A stretch of 64,000 nt of DNA from Opitutaceae bacterium (GCA_018402455.1 JAGYIG010000017.1:1-64000), one strand, 5' to 3'; positions 1 through 9,198 are shown, numbered from the stretch's first letter. The notes: generated from the letters alone by a model not told the origin. Numbers and translations: made by a program.

Positions 1-459
1 GGCCGCCCCGCCGGCGCCCACCAGAATCACCGGGGTATCCGCCAAGGAAAGCCCCAACGTCTCCTGCACCGCCGTGGCCAGACCATACCCGTCGGTGTTG
101 AAACCTCGCCAGCCCGACCCGGTGCGGCGCAGGGTATTGACCGCGCCAATGGGTTGGGCGGCCGGGTCGATGGACGCGATCAATTCGAAGGCCATGACTT
201 TGTGCGGCACCGTCAGGTTGAGGCCGTAGAAACCAGCCGCGTGAAGGCGCGGGAGGGCGGCGGGGAAATCGGCCGGTGCGACATCGAACCGAAAGTAACG
301 CCAGTGGCGGAACCGCGGCTCCGCCTTCGCCATCTCCGTCAGTGCTGCCTGATGCATCGCCGGACTGATCGAATGCTGGATGGGGTGCCCCAGCACCGCC
401 AGGGCCGTGCCTTCGAACGACCACGAATCAAGATCAGCGAGAGTGAGAACCGGCTCCAT
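1..459 (-). CDS. aroE: Shikimate dehydrogenase, N-terminal part (cut by window edge)
   Basis: This is the shikimate pathway enzyme that reduces 3-dehydroshikimate with NADPH in the cytoplasm. The first 153 codons are present and the rest lies beyond base 1. The visible protein begins MEPVLTLADL. It carries the substrate-binding signature GHPIQHSISPAMH near residues 34-46, the catalytic-lysine region GLNLTVPHK near residues 85-93, the GAVNTL and FNTDGYG motifs, and the start of the Rossmann nucleotide loop (VGAGGAA) at the window edge. The ATG at 457-459 is preferred because it gives the usual short N-terminal extension. The frame stays open further upstream without an obvious ATG. The gene lies 71 bases downstream of the SirB1-family gene on the same strand and may be cotranscribed with it. 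Confidence 0.9.
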   Translation of the reverse strand, partial: MEPVLTLADLDSWSFEGTALAVLGHPIQHSISPAMHQAALTEMAKAEPRFRHWRYFRFDVAPADFPAALPRLHAAGFYGLNLTVPHKVMAFELIASIDPAAQPIGAVNTLRRTGSGWRGFNTDGYGLATAVQETLGLSLADTPVILVGAGGAA

Positions 460-530
460 GCAGGGCGAAGTGCGCCGATCGGCTCGGGCAATGTCAATCC
501 GCTGAACCGTCCCGTCCGCGATCGGCAGGC

Positions 531-1493
531 TCAGGACATGTGCTTTGCGTAAATGGATTCAAAATCCTGCACGAAGCTATCGAACAGGGCCGCCTGATCT
601 TTCTGGCCGTGCGCTTCGAAGTGGTTGGCCAAGTTGCGGCAACTGCGGCACAGCACCTCGCGCACGGGGGTGGGGGCCAGATCGGTGAGCTGGGGGGTCA
701 TGTCGTGGGCGCGCAGGAAAACGAGGATCTCCTCCGGCGAACGGAAGAGTCCGCCGTCAAACGCATCGATGAAAAAGGGGCGCTCCTCGGTGAAACACCC
801 GATCATGAAGTGGCCGGGCAGCCCGATGGGCTCGAGTTGGAGGCCGAGCCGTTGGGCGATGAGCAGGTAGAGTGTGCACATCGAGATCGGAATGCCACAG
901 CGGCGCGCCAGGACCTGATCGATGAAGCTGTTGTTCGGATCGGTGTAGTGCTCGATGTTGCCGCGAAAACCCATCTCGTGAAACAGGATCCGATTGATCA
1001 CCCGGCACTTGGTCCGCGTGCTGGAGGGTTCAATGATCAGGTCCCGGCAGCGTTGGGTGATCCCTTCGAGCTCTTCGCAGCAGGCCCCGATATCCAGATC
1101 CGGCCGAAACGTGCGGGCCAACATCAGGGCTCCGGTCTCGAGCTCGTAGTTGAGGGAGTGGATGAACTCGCGAAAATCCGCCGTGGGATCGTCGAGTTTC
1201 AATTCTTCAAGGTAGCGCCGGGCGTGCCAGGCCAGATGGCGGTGGGAGCTTCGAGCCGTTTCCTGCAGAAAATCCCGGGCCAGCGGGCCCAGTTCGCTAA
1301 ACCGCTGCTTGAGACCGCGCCGCACCGTGGGGTCAGGATCGTCCAGCAAGTCCCGCAGCGCCGTTTTTTCCGTGGAGGTGAAGATCAGCTTGGCCACGGA
1401 CGTATCAGACAGCGGTTTTCGATCGAGGTGGCAAGGTAATGCCGAATTTTTGGCGAGGTTGATAGCGTCAATAATGTCGGGCGGAGCGCGCAT
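531..1493 (-). CDS. SirB1-family transglutaminase-like protein with TPR-type C-terminus
   Basis: The product is a 320-residue cytoplasmic protein of the SirB1 family (transglutaminase-like N-terminal domain, PF13369 type). It was recognised from FHEMGFRGN, the NSFIDQVLARRCGIPISM segment, and GLPGHFMIG followed by an FIDAFDGG motif. The Cys of RRCGIPIS, the His of GHFMIG and the Asp of FIDAFDGG fit a transglutaminase-like triad, but activity is not known for the family. The frame stays open to 1991, but the ATG at 1491-1493 is chosen for two reasons. It gives the usual family length, and residues encoded upstream are Arg/Pro/His-rich and overlap the divergent gene at 1569. aroE follows on the same strand. 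Confidence 0.85.
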   Translation of the reverse strand: MRAPPDIIDAINLAKNSALPCHLDRKPLSDTSVAKLIFTSTEKTALRDLLDDPDPTVRRGLKQRFSELGPLARDFLQETARSSHRHLAWHARRYLEELKLDDPTADFREFIHSLNYELETGALMLARTFRPDLDIGACCEELEGITQRCRDLIIEPSSTRTKCRVINRILFHEMGFRGNIEHYTDPNNSFIDQVLARRCGIPISMCTLYLLIAQRLGLQLEPIGLPGHFMIGCFTEERPFFIDAFDGGLFRSPEEILVFLRAHDMTPQLTDLAPTPVREVLCRSCRNLANHFEAHGQKDQAALFDSFVQDFESIYAKHMS

Positions 1494-1568
1494 CACTTCC
1501 GTTTCTCCGGGCGGATATCGTCCCCCGGTCGCCCCAACTTCGGCGGGCAGACCCCGCGGGACGTCGGC

Positions 1569-1985
1569 ATGCAGACTTCGGTGTCGTTGGCGGGACTTTC
1601 CGCCCGCCCGTTTCTGCTCACCGGTGACCGCATCGCTCCCTTTGATGAACCGTATTTTTCGTCGCGGGAGGTGCGGGTGCGCCGCGCGGACCGCACGTTG
1701 GAAATGCGACTTCGCTTTGATCGCGTCGCCGATGCGGGGCCGGTGCGGGCCGCAATCGAACCGGGAGGGGTGGTGGCCGAAATGGTGGATGATCCGGAGT
1801 TCGATCCGGAGGAGACCTACGTGACCCTGTGGGTTTGTGCGGACGCAATCGACGGCTATCGGATGGTGAGTGAATACCTGAAGTCGCGGGGCGTGCGTTA
1901 CACCTGGACGACGGATGTGGACGAACCCTGGGTGGCCAGTCCCGAGAGTGCCGAGTATGAGGCGTGGGGCTACGAATCGCGCTGA
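1569..1985 (+). CDS. Hypothetical protein, 138 aa
   Basis: I do not recognise this family. The 138-residue product is acidic and probably soluble, with no signal peptide or membrane segment. The middle (about residues 70-110) alternates charged and hydrophobic residues (VVAEMVDDPEFDPEETYVTL) as in a small alpha/beta domain. The C-terminus is Glu- and Trp-containing (EPWVASPESAEYEAWGYESR). It is transcribed divergently from the SirB1-family gene, with 75 bases between the two start codons. Codon use (G/C third positions) looks coding, and the opposite frame reads as a low-complexity Arg/Pro/His shadow. The upstream Shine-Dalgarno is weak, so the start is uncertain. Confidence 0.6.
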   Translation: MQTSVSLAGLSARPFLLTGDRIAPFDEPYFSSREVRVRRADRTLEMRLRFDRVADAGPVRAAIEPGGVVAEMVDDPEFDPEETYVTLWVCADAIDGYRMVSEYLKSRGVRYTWTTDVDEPWVASPESAEYEAWGYESR

Positions 1986-2012
1986 GGGCACGATCCGAGG
2001 GTTTGATTCGGT

Positions 2013-3525
2013 TCAGCGAGGACCCGGCGCATCGATGGTGCTGGCATTGCGGTCACTGCCCGGAGCCGTGCGGTATTGGGGTTGACGCAGTTCGTGCACC
2101 GGCCGCCCGGTTGCCTGGTCGAGGTAGCCCGTGACGCGGTCGAAATGGTCGGGGGTGTAGTCCTCCGGGGCGCTGTCATGGGTTTCCTCCTGCCATTGGT
2201 CCATGACGGCGGCGAGCTTGGCGTGGAGGGCACCGAGACCCGGGGTGCCGATCGCGTTGTGGATTTGCCAGGGGTCATCGGGACTGAAGTAAAGTTCCTC
2301 CGGCTCGCGGGGAGCCAGAAACACATCGGCTTGCGCGGGCGTCAGGCCGGTGGCCCGGGCGGCCCTGCAGGTCCCGGTGGCTGGGGGAACTCACGGCATC
2401 GGCGGGACCCAGCCACGCGCGGTCGGGACGGGCGTTGCGCACGTAGAGCCAGCCGTCGGCCGTGCGAAGCGATCGGCCGTGCGCTTCGTAGTCGTGCCAA
2501 TTGTGTTCACTGAAGGCGTAGCGGCGCACGGGGGTGTCGTCGCGGATCACCGGAAGGAAATCCACGCCCTGAAAGGTGGCGGTAGGTGCCACGTTGCCCA
2601 GCCCGAGAAAGGTGGGGGCCAAATCAATGGCCGAAACCAGGGATTGGCGGGTCTGGCCGGGGTCGATCCCCGCCGGCCAGTGCACGATGAACGGCGTTTT
2701 CATGCCGGAGTCATGCAAGCGGATTTTGGCCCGGGGAAAGGCCCGTCCATTGTCGGCCATGACCACGATCAGGGTGTCGTGCAGCACCCGTTGGGCCGCC
2801 AACTCGGCGACCACTTTTCCGACGAAATGATCAAACCGGGTGACCTCGTTGTGGTAGGAAGCGAGGTCCGCGCGGGTGTCGGGCGTGTCGATCAGGTAGG
2901 GCGGCACGATCATCCGGGCCGGGTCGTGCTTGGGGCCGTAGGCAGCTTCGTCCCACTCGCGATCCCCATCCCATTCCCGGTGCGCATCGATTGCGGCGAA
3001 CCAGAAAAAAAACGGTTGGTCGCGCGGACGTTCGCGGGTGACGTCAAGCCAGCGGCCATGACCGCCGGAATTTCCGGGCAAGCGGGTGAGGGGTTCTGTC
3101 CGATCAAAGGCCCGGTCCAGTCGTTTGGATCCATCGGCCTGCGGGATCTGGTCCAGATGATACTTGCCGGCCTGCGCGGTGTAGTAACCCGCATCGCGCA
3201 GCAGCTCGACAAAGGTGGGCAAGTGCGCGGCCCAGGGGCGATGGAGCTCGCTGGCCTCGCCGGTATTGTGGGGGTAGCGGCCGGTCAGGATGCTGGCGCG
3301 ACTGGGACTGCAACTGCTGGCGGTCAAATACACGTGGTCGAAGCGCAGGCCGTTCGCGGCCAGTCGATCGATGTGGGGCGTGCGGGCGGCGGTGTTGCCG
3401 TAGGCGCCAAAGTCGTTCCAGCTGATATCATCCGCGATGAAGACAACGAGGTTGGGCCGTTCTTCGCCGCGGAGGCAGGTCGCGAAAACGGCGGCGAAGA
3501 TGAGGAGTTTCCGGAGTAAGGTCAT
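2013..3525 (-). pseudogene. Cys-type sulfatase, secreted, broken by a +1 frameshift
   Basis: This is a type I sulfatase (family S1, closest by eye to heparan N-sulfatase/SGSH-like members) that would hydrolyse sulfate esters or sulfamates outside the cytoplasm. A signal peptide (about residues 1-20) is followed by metal-binding D32-D33 and the formylglycine motif CSPSR at residues 72-76, where Cys72 is the residue oxidised by the maturase. The frame read from the start runs off after SSPSHRDLQ near base 2365. The remaining approximately 100 residues, with LTPAQADVFLAPREPEELYF and the DPWQIHN motif typical of the family C-terminus, lie in the next frame and end at 2013. One extra base in the CCC run at 2363-2365 explains the break, either as a true mutation or a base-call error. 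The start overlaps the yggS stop (TGATG). Confidence 0.85.
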
Positions 3526-4235
3526 CAGGACGGTGGCGCGGGCGGGCGATGGCCAAACAAGGCGGTGCCGACGCGAACTTGCGTGCTGCCGGCGGCGATG
3601 GCGGCGTCCAGATCACCGGTCATGCCCATGGACAACGTGTCGAGCGGGACCCCAAATTGCGCCCGCAGGGCATCGCGGCAGGACCGCAGGTTGGCGAACG
3701 TGCGCTGCGCGACGGCCGGGTCGCCCGACAGCGGCGCAATGGTCATGAGACCGTCGACCTGCAGGTGGGGCAGCGATAAGGCGACTTCGAGCAGGGCCGG
3801 GGCCGCGTCGAGATCGGCCCCGAATTTGGCGGGGTCGTGGCCGGCGTTGATCTGGAGCAGGACGGCCAGCTTGCGCCCGGCGGCGTCGGCCGCGGTGTTG
3901 AGTTTCTGGAGGAGCTTCCCGCTGTCCACACTCTGGACGCGATCGAAGTGGGCGGCGGCGAGTCGGGCCTTGTTGGACTGCAAGTGCCCGATGAGCTCCC
4001 AACGCAAGGGGGCGTCGACCAAGGCCTTCTTGTCCACGGCCTCTTGCACGCGATTCTCTCCCACGCTGGCCAAACCAAAACGCGCTGCAAATTCAGGGGC
4101 CCACGCGCCGTGGGTTTTGGTCACCGCCAACAGCGACACTTCCGCCGAGTCCCGGCCGGAACGCTCACAGGCCGCGGCGATTTGGGCCAATACCGCCTCG
4201 GCATTAGCAGCAAAGGTGGAATAGTCGGGGATCAT
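3525..4235 (-). CDS. yggS: YggS/PLPBP-family pyridoxal phosphate homeostasis protein
   Basis: The product is a 236-residue fold-type III PLP-binding protein that buffers pyridoxal 5'-phosphate in the cytoplasm and has no known catalytic activity. Family marks are LLAVTKTHG (the PLP lysine, about residue 40), GENRVQEA, WELIGHLQSNKA, VQSVDS, the FGA segment of HDPAKFGAD, GLMTIAPLSGD and the phosphate-binding SMGMTGDLDAAIAAGSTQVRVGT. Length and motif order match the family. Its stop overlaps the sulfatase start by one base, so the two are probably translated together. The divergent LysR gene begins 68 bases away. Confidence 0.93.
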   Translation of the reverse strand: MIPDYSTFAANAEAVLAQIAAACERSGRDSAEVSLLAVTKTHGAWAPEFAARFGLASVGENRVQEAVDKKALVDAPLRWELIGHLQSNKARLAAAHFDRVQSVDSGKLLQKLNTAADAAGRKLAVLLQINAGHDPAKFGADLDAAPALLEVALSLPHLQVDGLMTIAPLSGDPAVAQRTFANLRSCRDALRAQFGVPLDTLSMGMTGDLDAAIAAGSTQVRVGTALFGHRPPAPPS

Positions 4236-4303
4236 GCAGATTGAATAATAAGTTGCGCTACGATAAGAATTGTTTATACCTGTTTTATTCCGCTCAGCCT
4301 CTT
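4236..4303 (+). promoter_or_regulatory. AT-rich divergent promoter region between yggS and the LysR gene
   Basis: This short intergenic stretch is much richer in A/T than its surroundings. TTGCGC at 4253-4258 and TATACC at 4275-4280 are spaced by 16 bases and could be the -35 and -10 of the LysR gene. ATAA and TTAT halves lie around GAATTG at about 4263-4277. LysR-type proteins usually bind T-N11-A sites in such divergent regions, so autoregulation and control of yggS and the sulfatase are plausible. This is inference from position and composition only. Confidence 0.35.
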
Positions 4304-5230
4304 ATGCAAATCGAGAACTTCAAAGTCTTCGCTGACCTAGTCGAAACCAAGAGTTTTTCCAAATCGGCAAAGATCAATGGTATCACGCAATCGGCGGTCA
4401 GCCAACAGGCCCGGGCGATGGAGAAGCATTTCAAGACGCTGTTGATCGATCGCAGTCAGAAGCAGTTTCAACTCACGCGGGAGGGTCAGGCGGTTTACGA
4501 AACGGCAAAGGAGGTCCTGCACAGTTACGACAAGCTGTTGTCCGAGTTGCAGGAGATGAAAAAGGTGATCAGCGGGACGATCCGGATCGCCACGATTTAT
4601 TCCATCGGGCTCCACGAGCTGCCTCCCTACATCAAGCGGTTCCTGCACGATTATCCGTCTGTCAATGTGCGGGTTGAATACCGTCGGTCCAATTTGGTCT
4701 ATGAGGATATCCTGCACAACTCGGTCGATTTTGGCCTGGTGGCGTTTCCCCTCAAGCACCGTCAGATTGAGGCGGTGCCTTTTCGGGAGGATCAGTTGGT
4801 GCTGATCACCCACCCTGAGCACCCGCTGGCCCGACGCGGCACCCAGGTGCAATTGAGCGAGATGGGGGGGTTGAAGTTTATTGGATTCGATCCGGACATT
4901 CCCACCCGCAAGGCGGTGGATCAAATTTTCCGCGACAACAAGATAGAGATCGAGCCGGTGATGGAGTTCGACAATATTGAGACGGTGAAGCGGGCGGTGG
5001 AGATTGATCACGGAGTGGCCATCGTGCCGCAGGCGACCGTGCAACGGGAAGCCCAACAGGGCTCGTTGCGGATGTTGCCGTTCAAGGAAAAGAATTTCAC
5101 CCGCCCGTTAGCGATTCTTCACCGGAAGGGGCGGGTGCTCACCCCGGCCATGCGCAAGTTCATCGACACCCTGAGCTTGGACCTCAGTGGCACCTTGAAC
5201 GATAAATCGCCGCGTCGACCCGAACTTTGA
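4304..5230 (+). CDS. LysR-type transcriptional regulator
   Basis: The product is a 308-residue LysR-family DNA-binding regulator. The N-terminal winged helix-turn-helix (about residues 1-60) contains ADLVETKSFSKSAKINGITQSAVSQQ and the following wing helix. From about residue 90 the periplasmic-binding-protein-like effector domain begins with GTIRIATIYSIGLHELP. It contains YRRSNLVYEDIL, VDFGLVAFP and ETVKRAVEIDHGVAIVP, the usual landmarks of the two subdomains. The effector cannot be read from sequence. The ATG at 4304 is chosen because it places the HTH at the family-typical position; an upstream frame to 4241 adds an unlikely extension. It is divergent from yggS. Confidence 0.92.
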   Translation: MQIENFKVFADLVETKSFSKSAKINGITQSAVSQQARAMEKHFKTLLIDRSQKQFQLTREGQAVYETAKEVLHSYDKLLSELQEMKKVISGTIRIATIYSIGLHELPPYIKRFLHDYPSVNVRVEYRRSNLVYEDILHNSVDFGLVAFPLKHRQIEAVPFREDQLVLITHPEHPLARRGTQVQLSEMGGLKFIGFDPDIPTRKAVDQIFRDNKIEIEPVMEFDNIETVKRAVEIDHGVAIVPQATVQREAQQGSLRMLPFKEKNFTRPLAILHRKGRVLTPAMRKFIDTLSLDLSGTLNDKSPRRPEL

Positions 5231-5289
5231 GTCCCGCGTTTTTTTTGTGGGCATAAATTGGCCGCGGGGTGGCTCCCAGTTGTAACGCC

Positions 5290-6783
5290 ATGCCGTTTTT
5301 CCTTTCGATTGCCTATTTCTCGATCCTCTTGGGGCTGACGCTTTATGGCGCCCACCGGCTAAAAATGCTGGTCTTGTATTGGCGGGCGATGCGGCGACCC
5401 GCCGCCCCCGATCCGACTTGGGACCGCACCCCGGAAGTGTGCGTGCAGTTGCCACTGTTCAACGAATCCCTGGTCGTCGAGGCACTGCTTGAAGCCGTCA
5501 CCGCGATTCAGTGGCCGGCGGATCGTTGGCACATTCAGATCCTGGATGATTCCACCGACGACACGCCGGCCCTCATTGAACGTTGGCTGCAGGCCCACCC
5601 GGCTGCCGCGGCCCGGGTTACGTATGTGCGGCGGCCGCAGCGGGAGGGTTACAAAGCCGGGGCGTTGAAGTTTGGCATGGAGCTGACCTCGGCAGAATTC
5701 TTGGCGATCTTCGATGCGGACTTTCGCCCGGAGCCTGATTTTCTGCACAAGCTGATGCCTCACTTTGCGGCTGATGATGTGGCGGTGGTGCAAGCGCGTT
5801 GGGAGTTTGCCAACCGGAAACAAAGCCTGCTGACCCGTTTTCAAGCGGTGTTTCTGGATGCCCATTTTGTGGTCGAGCAAACCGCGCGGGCGGCGGCCGG
5901 GCTCTTTTTCAATTTCAATGGCACCGCGGGCATTTGGCGGCGCACCGCGCTGGAGGATGCGGGCGGGTGGACCAGTGACACCGTGACGGAAGATCTGGAC
6001 GCCAGTTACCGCGCTCAACTGCGGGGGTGGCGGCTGGTGTATCTCGATCGTTATGTGGTCCCGTCGGAATTACCGGAGAACCTGATCGCTTTCAAATCGC
6101 AGCAACGGCGATGGACGAAAGGAGGCATCCAAGTCGCCCGCAAGATGCTGGGGCGGGTCATGGCCTCCCGGTTGCCCGCCCGGGTGAAACGGGAAGCTTG
6201 GTGGCACCTGACCATTGGGGTCGTGCACCCGTTGCTCGTCTCGTTCTCCCTGCTGTTTTTGCCGTATCTGTGGTTTGCCGCGGATCGGCTGGGCGCATGG
6301 TGGTATCTGGCCAATCCGGCCATCGTGCTGCTCGCCGGTGGAGCCCCGGTCGCCTTCTACGTGGCGGGTCAATATTTTCAACGGCGGGCATGGCGGGAGG
6401 GCCTGGGCTGGTTGCTGGCCTCGCCGCTGTTGTTGTCCTTTGGTCTGGCGCTGAGCGTGACGCTTTGCGCGGCCTTCCTCGAAGGACTTTTTTCCAATGG
6501 CGGTGAATTTGTGCGCACGCCCAAAGGAGGGCACCAAGTCCGATCGGGCGGACTGCTGACCCGCTTCCGCAGCCGGACCTTTTTCGCCGCGATCACGGCG
6601 ATCGAAGTTGGCCTGGGGCTGGTGCTCCTCAATGGCGCGTTTCAGTTTGCGGGCAGCGGCGCTCCGGAGGTGGCCGTTGCTTTGGGTTTGAAAGGCGCGG
6701 GATTCTTGGTCGTCGCCGGACTTTCTTCCGGCGATCTCTGGCCCAGTTTTTGGCGTCGGGCGCCGACCATGCCGGCTGCTTGA
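5290..6783 (+). CDS. Family 2 glycosyltransferase, cellulose-synthase-like, membrane
   Basis: The product is a 497-residue processive-type GT2 enzyme similar to bacterial cellulose/glucomannan synthase-like proteins. The order is: N-terminal membrane helix (residues 3-20), DDSTDD at 86-91, DAD at 142-144, TED at 233-235 and QQRRW at 271-275 (the D, DxD, TED, QxxRW set). Four to five membrane helices follow in the C-terminal 200 residues. It should use a nucleotide sugar at the inner membrane. No PilZ domain or bcs-type partner gene is adjacent, so the polymer or glycolipid product is unknown. A GTG at 5269 in frame is an alternative start; 5290 places the first helix at the N-terminus. TlpA-like follows 70 bases downstream. 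Confidence 0.9.
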   Translation: MPFFLSIAYFSILLGLTLYGAHRLKMLVLYWRAMRRPAAPDPTWDRTPEVCVQLPLFNESLVVEALLEAVTAIQWPADRWHIQILDDSTDDTPALIERWLQAHPAAAARVTYVRRPQREGYKAGALKFGMELTSAEFLAIFDADFRPEPDFLHKLMPHFAADDVAVVQARWEFANRKQSLLTRFQAVFLDAHFVVEQTARAAAGLFFNFNGTAGIWRRTALEDAGGWTSDTVTEDLDASYRAQLRGWRLVYLDRYVVPSELPENLIAFKSQQRRWTKGGIQVARKMLGRVMASRLPARVKREAWWHLTIGVVHPLLVSFSLLFLPYLWFAADRLGAWWYLANPAIVLLAGGAPVAFYVAGQYFQRRAWREGLGWLLASPLLLSFGLALSVTLCAAFLEGLFSNGGEFVRTPKGGHQVRSGGLLTRFRSRTFFAAITAIEVGLGLVLLNGAFQFAGSGAPEVAVALGLKGAGFLVVAGLSSGDLWPSFWRRAPTMPAA

Positions 6784-6853
6784 ACACGGCTCCGCCACTT
6801 TCCGTCATGTTCGATTGCGAACGACCGCTCAATTGCTCTGACTCTTTATCACC

Positions 6854-7420
6854 ATGCACCGTCTTATTTTGATCACCGTGGGCATTTTCGGTCTCGCCGC
6901 CCTGACCGCCTGCCAAAAACAATCCCCGGTCGAGACCGAAACGACCACCGCGGACCTGACTCAGCCGTCCGCCGACGAGGCCGTCGCACCGATGCCGGAG
7001 CTGCCGCGGCTCGGAAAATCGCCGGCATGGACCCTCCCACGGTTGGACGGGTCGGAACTGCATTCGTCCGACTTGGCGGGCAAAGTGGTGGTGGTGGATT
7101 TTTGGGCCACCTGGTGCCCGCCGTGCCGGGCTGAAATTCCGGGGTATATCGAGATGCAAGATGCCCTTCGGGATGAGGGAGTTGTGATTTTGGGCATCTC
7201 CCTCGACGAGGGGGGGACCAAGGTGGTGGAGTCCTTCGCCGAGCGTTTTGGGATCAATTACGAACTGGTCATGGGGGATCGGGCGATCACCGATGCCTTT
7301 GGCGGCGTCAGGGTGATCCCTACGACGTTCCTGATCGACCGGCAGGGGGAGGTGCGCCACCGCAAGGAAGGCATGATGCACCGCGAGGATTATGAACCGT
7401 TGGTGAGGTCGATCCTGTGA
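6854..7420 (+). CDS. TlpA/ResA-like thioredoxin-fold lipoprotein
   Basis: The product is a 188-residue exported thiol-disulfide protein. A lipoprotein signal ends in LTAC with the lipidated Cys at residue 20, followed by an acidic Thr/Glu-rich linker. The AhpC/TSA-redoxin fold then contains the active site WCPPC at residues 87-91 and the cis-proline region VIPTTFLID. Such proteins reduce disulfides in the envelope, often for cytochrome c maturation or oxidative repair. No cytochrome gene is adjacent, so the client is unknown. A strong terminator hairpin follows 38 bases after the stop. Confidence 0.9.
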   Translation: MHRLILITVGIFGLAALTACQKQSPVETETTTADLTQPSADEAVAPMPELPRLGKSPAWTLPRLDGSELHSSDLAGKVVVVDFWATWCPPCRAEIPGYIEMQDALRDEGVVILGISLDEGGTKVVESFAERFGINYELVMGDRAITDAFGGVRVIPTTFLIDRQGEVRHRKEGMMHREDYEPLVRSIL

Positions 7421-7458
7421 CCCACGGGCCGACCGGGCGATGAAGTTGAAAATGAGGA

Positions 7459-7496
7459 GGGCCCGCCGAAAACCCCTTAACGGCGGGCCCATTATT
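7459..7496 (+). terminator. Intrinsic terminator between convergent genes
   Basis: A perfect 10-bp stem (7459-7468 GGGCCCGCCG with 7481-7490 CGGCGGGCCC) with a 12-base loop is followed by an A/T-rich tail ending in TTTT. It sits between the TlpA-like gene and the GH3-family gene, whose 3' ends face each other, and may serve both. Confidence 0.85.
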
Positions 7497-7614
7497 TTCT
7501 AGCTGGTTGTTACAAACCAGCATCCATGTAACCCCAAATCCAGCAAAGCTGGACGGTTATTGGTTTGAGCAATGCGCGTGCCAACCCCGCGGCTTAAACG
7601 ATGAAAAAATTGCA

Positions 7615-9198
7615 TCAGTCTTTGGAGAAGCGGGCCATCCGGCTGAGGCTGTCGGCGATGTTCCGATCGTTGCGAGTCACGGCGAGTTTGTGGGGTCCGC
7701 CCCAGCGTCCCTTGTGTCGCATCCAGTGTTCGAAGGCCCCCGGCATCACCAGCCGCACAATGGGCGCGGAGAGGTTACCCTGTTGGCGCTTGGCGTGGTA
7801 GCCTTCATGGCTTTGGGCAAGGCGCCGATCCAGTTCCCGGGAGATCATCGGTCCGGTCGGGGTGTCAACGGTGCCGGCCTGCAATTCGATCCACCATTCG
7901 TGGCACCCGTGGGTGACGCCCAGCTCTGTTTTACGCACCAACGGCGCGACGTGAAGGAAGGTCGGCACCCAGCGGTGGTGGTGGCAGACGCTGACCAGAA
8001 CATCGATCACCTGCCGCGGGTGGAGATTTTCGCCAAACCGGTTGAGCCGAAGGTCGATTTGACCCATGGGCAGGATGCGAGGTGGTCGAATGCTGGTGAA
8101 CCGCACCACATCGCCGGTGAGGTGGCGCACCAAGCCGGCTGGCGTGGTGATGACCAACAGGTAGTCCCGGTCCACCACGGTCTTGGCCAGGGGCACCGCC
8201 TTGAACCCCAACTCCGCCAGGTTCGCCGGGTCGTAATCCTCCAATGGCAGGAACTCGAAATAGATGCCGGTCTCGGCCAACAGCCGCAGCCCGGACAGCG
8301 ATCCCGGCCCCTGCGCCGCCAGAATTCCCTCCGCGGTGGCAAAGACCTCATGCACGGGCACATGGTCGCCCACGGCGGTTTTGAGCTGGCGGTAGAAAAG
8401 GCTGGGAAAGTCTCCGGTCAGGGCGAGGCAGCGCAAATGGGGCCAGATCGCCTGCAGGGAGGTGAACCGGATTTTTGCGGTGGAGAGGCAATCGGTTGCC
8501 TTCCGCGCGAAATCCCGCACCCAGGCGGGGTGGCCCACGATCATGGTCACCGGCTTGGTGCGGGTCCGTTTGATCACCCGCTCGACAAACTCATCCCACA
8601 CCTGACGCAGCGCGATCCGGGTCGTGGGTTCAAAATAGTAGTGTTCCACCCAATGGGGGTGTTGCACCGCCGCCAGCGTGGCCAAATCCGCGATGGCCAC
8701 GGATTTTTCGTCGTCGAGCTGATTGGTCGACACACTCCCGCCGAGGAGCAGGACCCGGCCGAGCAGGGCGTGCACCCCGCCGGTGCGGGCGGTGGCGTGG
8801 AGCACCGCCGCCCGCGCCCCCGCGGAATAGCAGGCCTGCATGGCCGGGGTGACGGGCAAGTGGCGCGGGAAGCCGGTGGTGGTCCCCGCGGTGGCGACAA
8901 AGCATTCGCATCGACCCGGCCAGATCAAGTCGACCCCGCCTTGCTTGATCTGCTCCACCCAAGGCGCGAGGGCCCGGTGATCGGAAAGGGGCACGTTTTG
9001 CCGAAAGGCGGCCGCCGACATATCGGCGGTCAGGCCCAGGGCTTTGCCGCGTTTGGTCTTGGCCAGGGAAAGGAGCAGACGTGGGAGGGTCTTGGCCTGA
9101 AATCGTTCGGCCCGGAGTTTCTGCCTCAGCTGCCGCCGGGTGACCGTGGTCAACCAATCGGCGGCGATGTTAATCAGCGGTTTGTAGAGATCCGGCAT
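7615..9198 (-). CDS. GH3-family (auxin-responsive promoter family) adenylating-enzyme homologue
   Basis: The product is a 527-residue protein of the GH3 family, part of the acyl-adenylate-forming superfamily. It was recognised from ATAGTTTGFPRHLPVT (the ATP-binding P-loop-like segment, about residues 102-117), the LTGDFPSLFYRQLK stretch, EVFATAEGILAAQ (the GH3 motif 2 region), FEFLPLEDYD, and GLVRHLTGDVVRFTS followed by a strand with RLNRFGENL. In plants GH3 enzymes conjugate amino acids to hormones; bacterial members are of unknown substrate. It has no partner gene and is convergent with the TlpA-like gene. Confidence 0.85.
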   Translation of the reverse strand: MPDLYKPLINIAADWLTTVTRRQLRQKLRAERFQAKTLPRLLLSLAKTKRGKALGLTADMSAAAFRQNVPLSDHRALAPWVEQIKQGGVDLIWPGRCECFVATAGTTTGFPRHLPVTPAMQACYSAGARAAVLHATARTGGVHALLGRVLLLGGSVSTNQLDDEKSVAIADLATLAAVQHPHWVEHYYFEPTTRIALRQVWDEFVERVIKRTRTKPVTMIVGHPAWVRDFARKATDCLSTAKIRFTSLQAIWPHLRCLALTGDFPSLFYRQLKTAVGDHVPVHEVFATAEGILAAQGPGSLSGLRLLAETGIYFEFLPLEDYDPANLAELGFKAVPLAKTVVDRDYLLVITTPAGLVRHLTGDVVRFTSIRPPRILPMGQIDLRLNRFGENLHPRQVIDVLVSVCHHHRWVPTFLHVAPLVRKTELGVTHGCHEWWIELQAGTVDTPTGPMISRELDRRLAQSHEGYHAKRQQGNLSAPIVRLVMPGAFEHWMRHKGRWGGPHKLAVTRNDRNIADSLSRMARFSKD

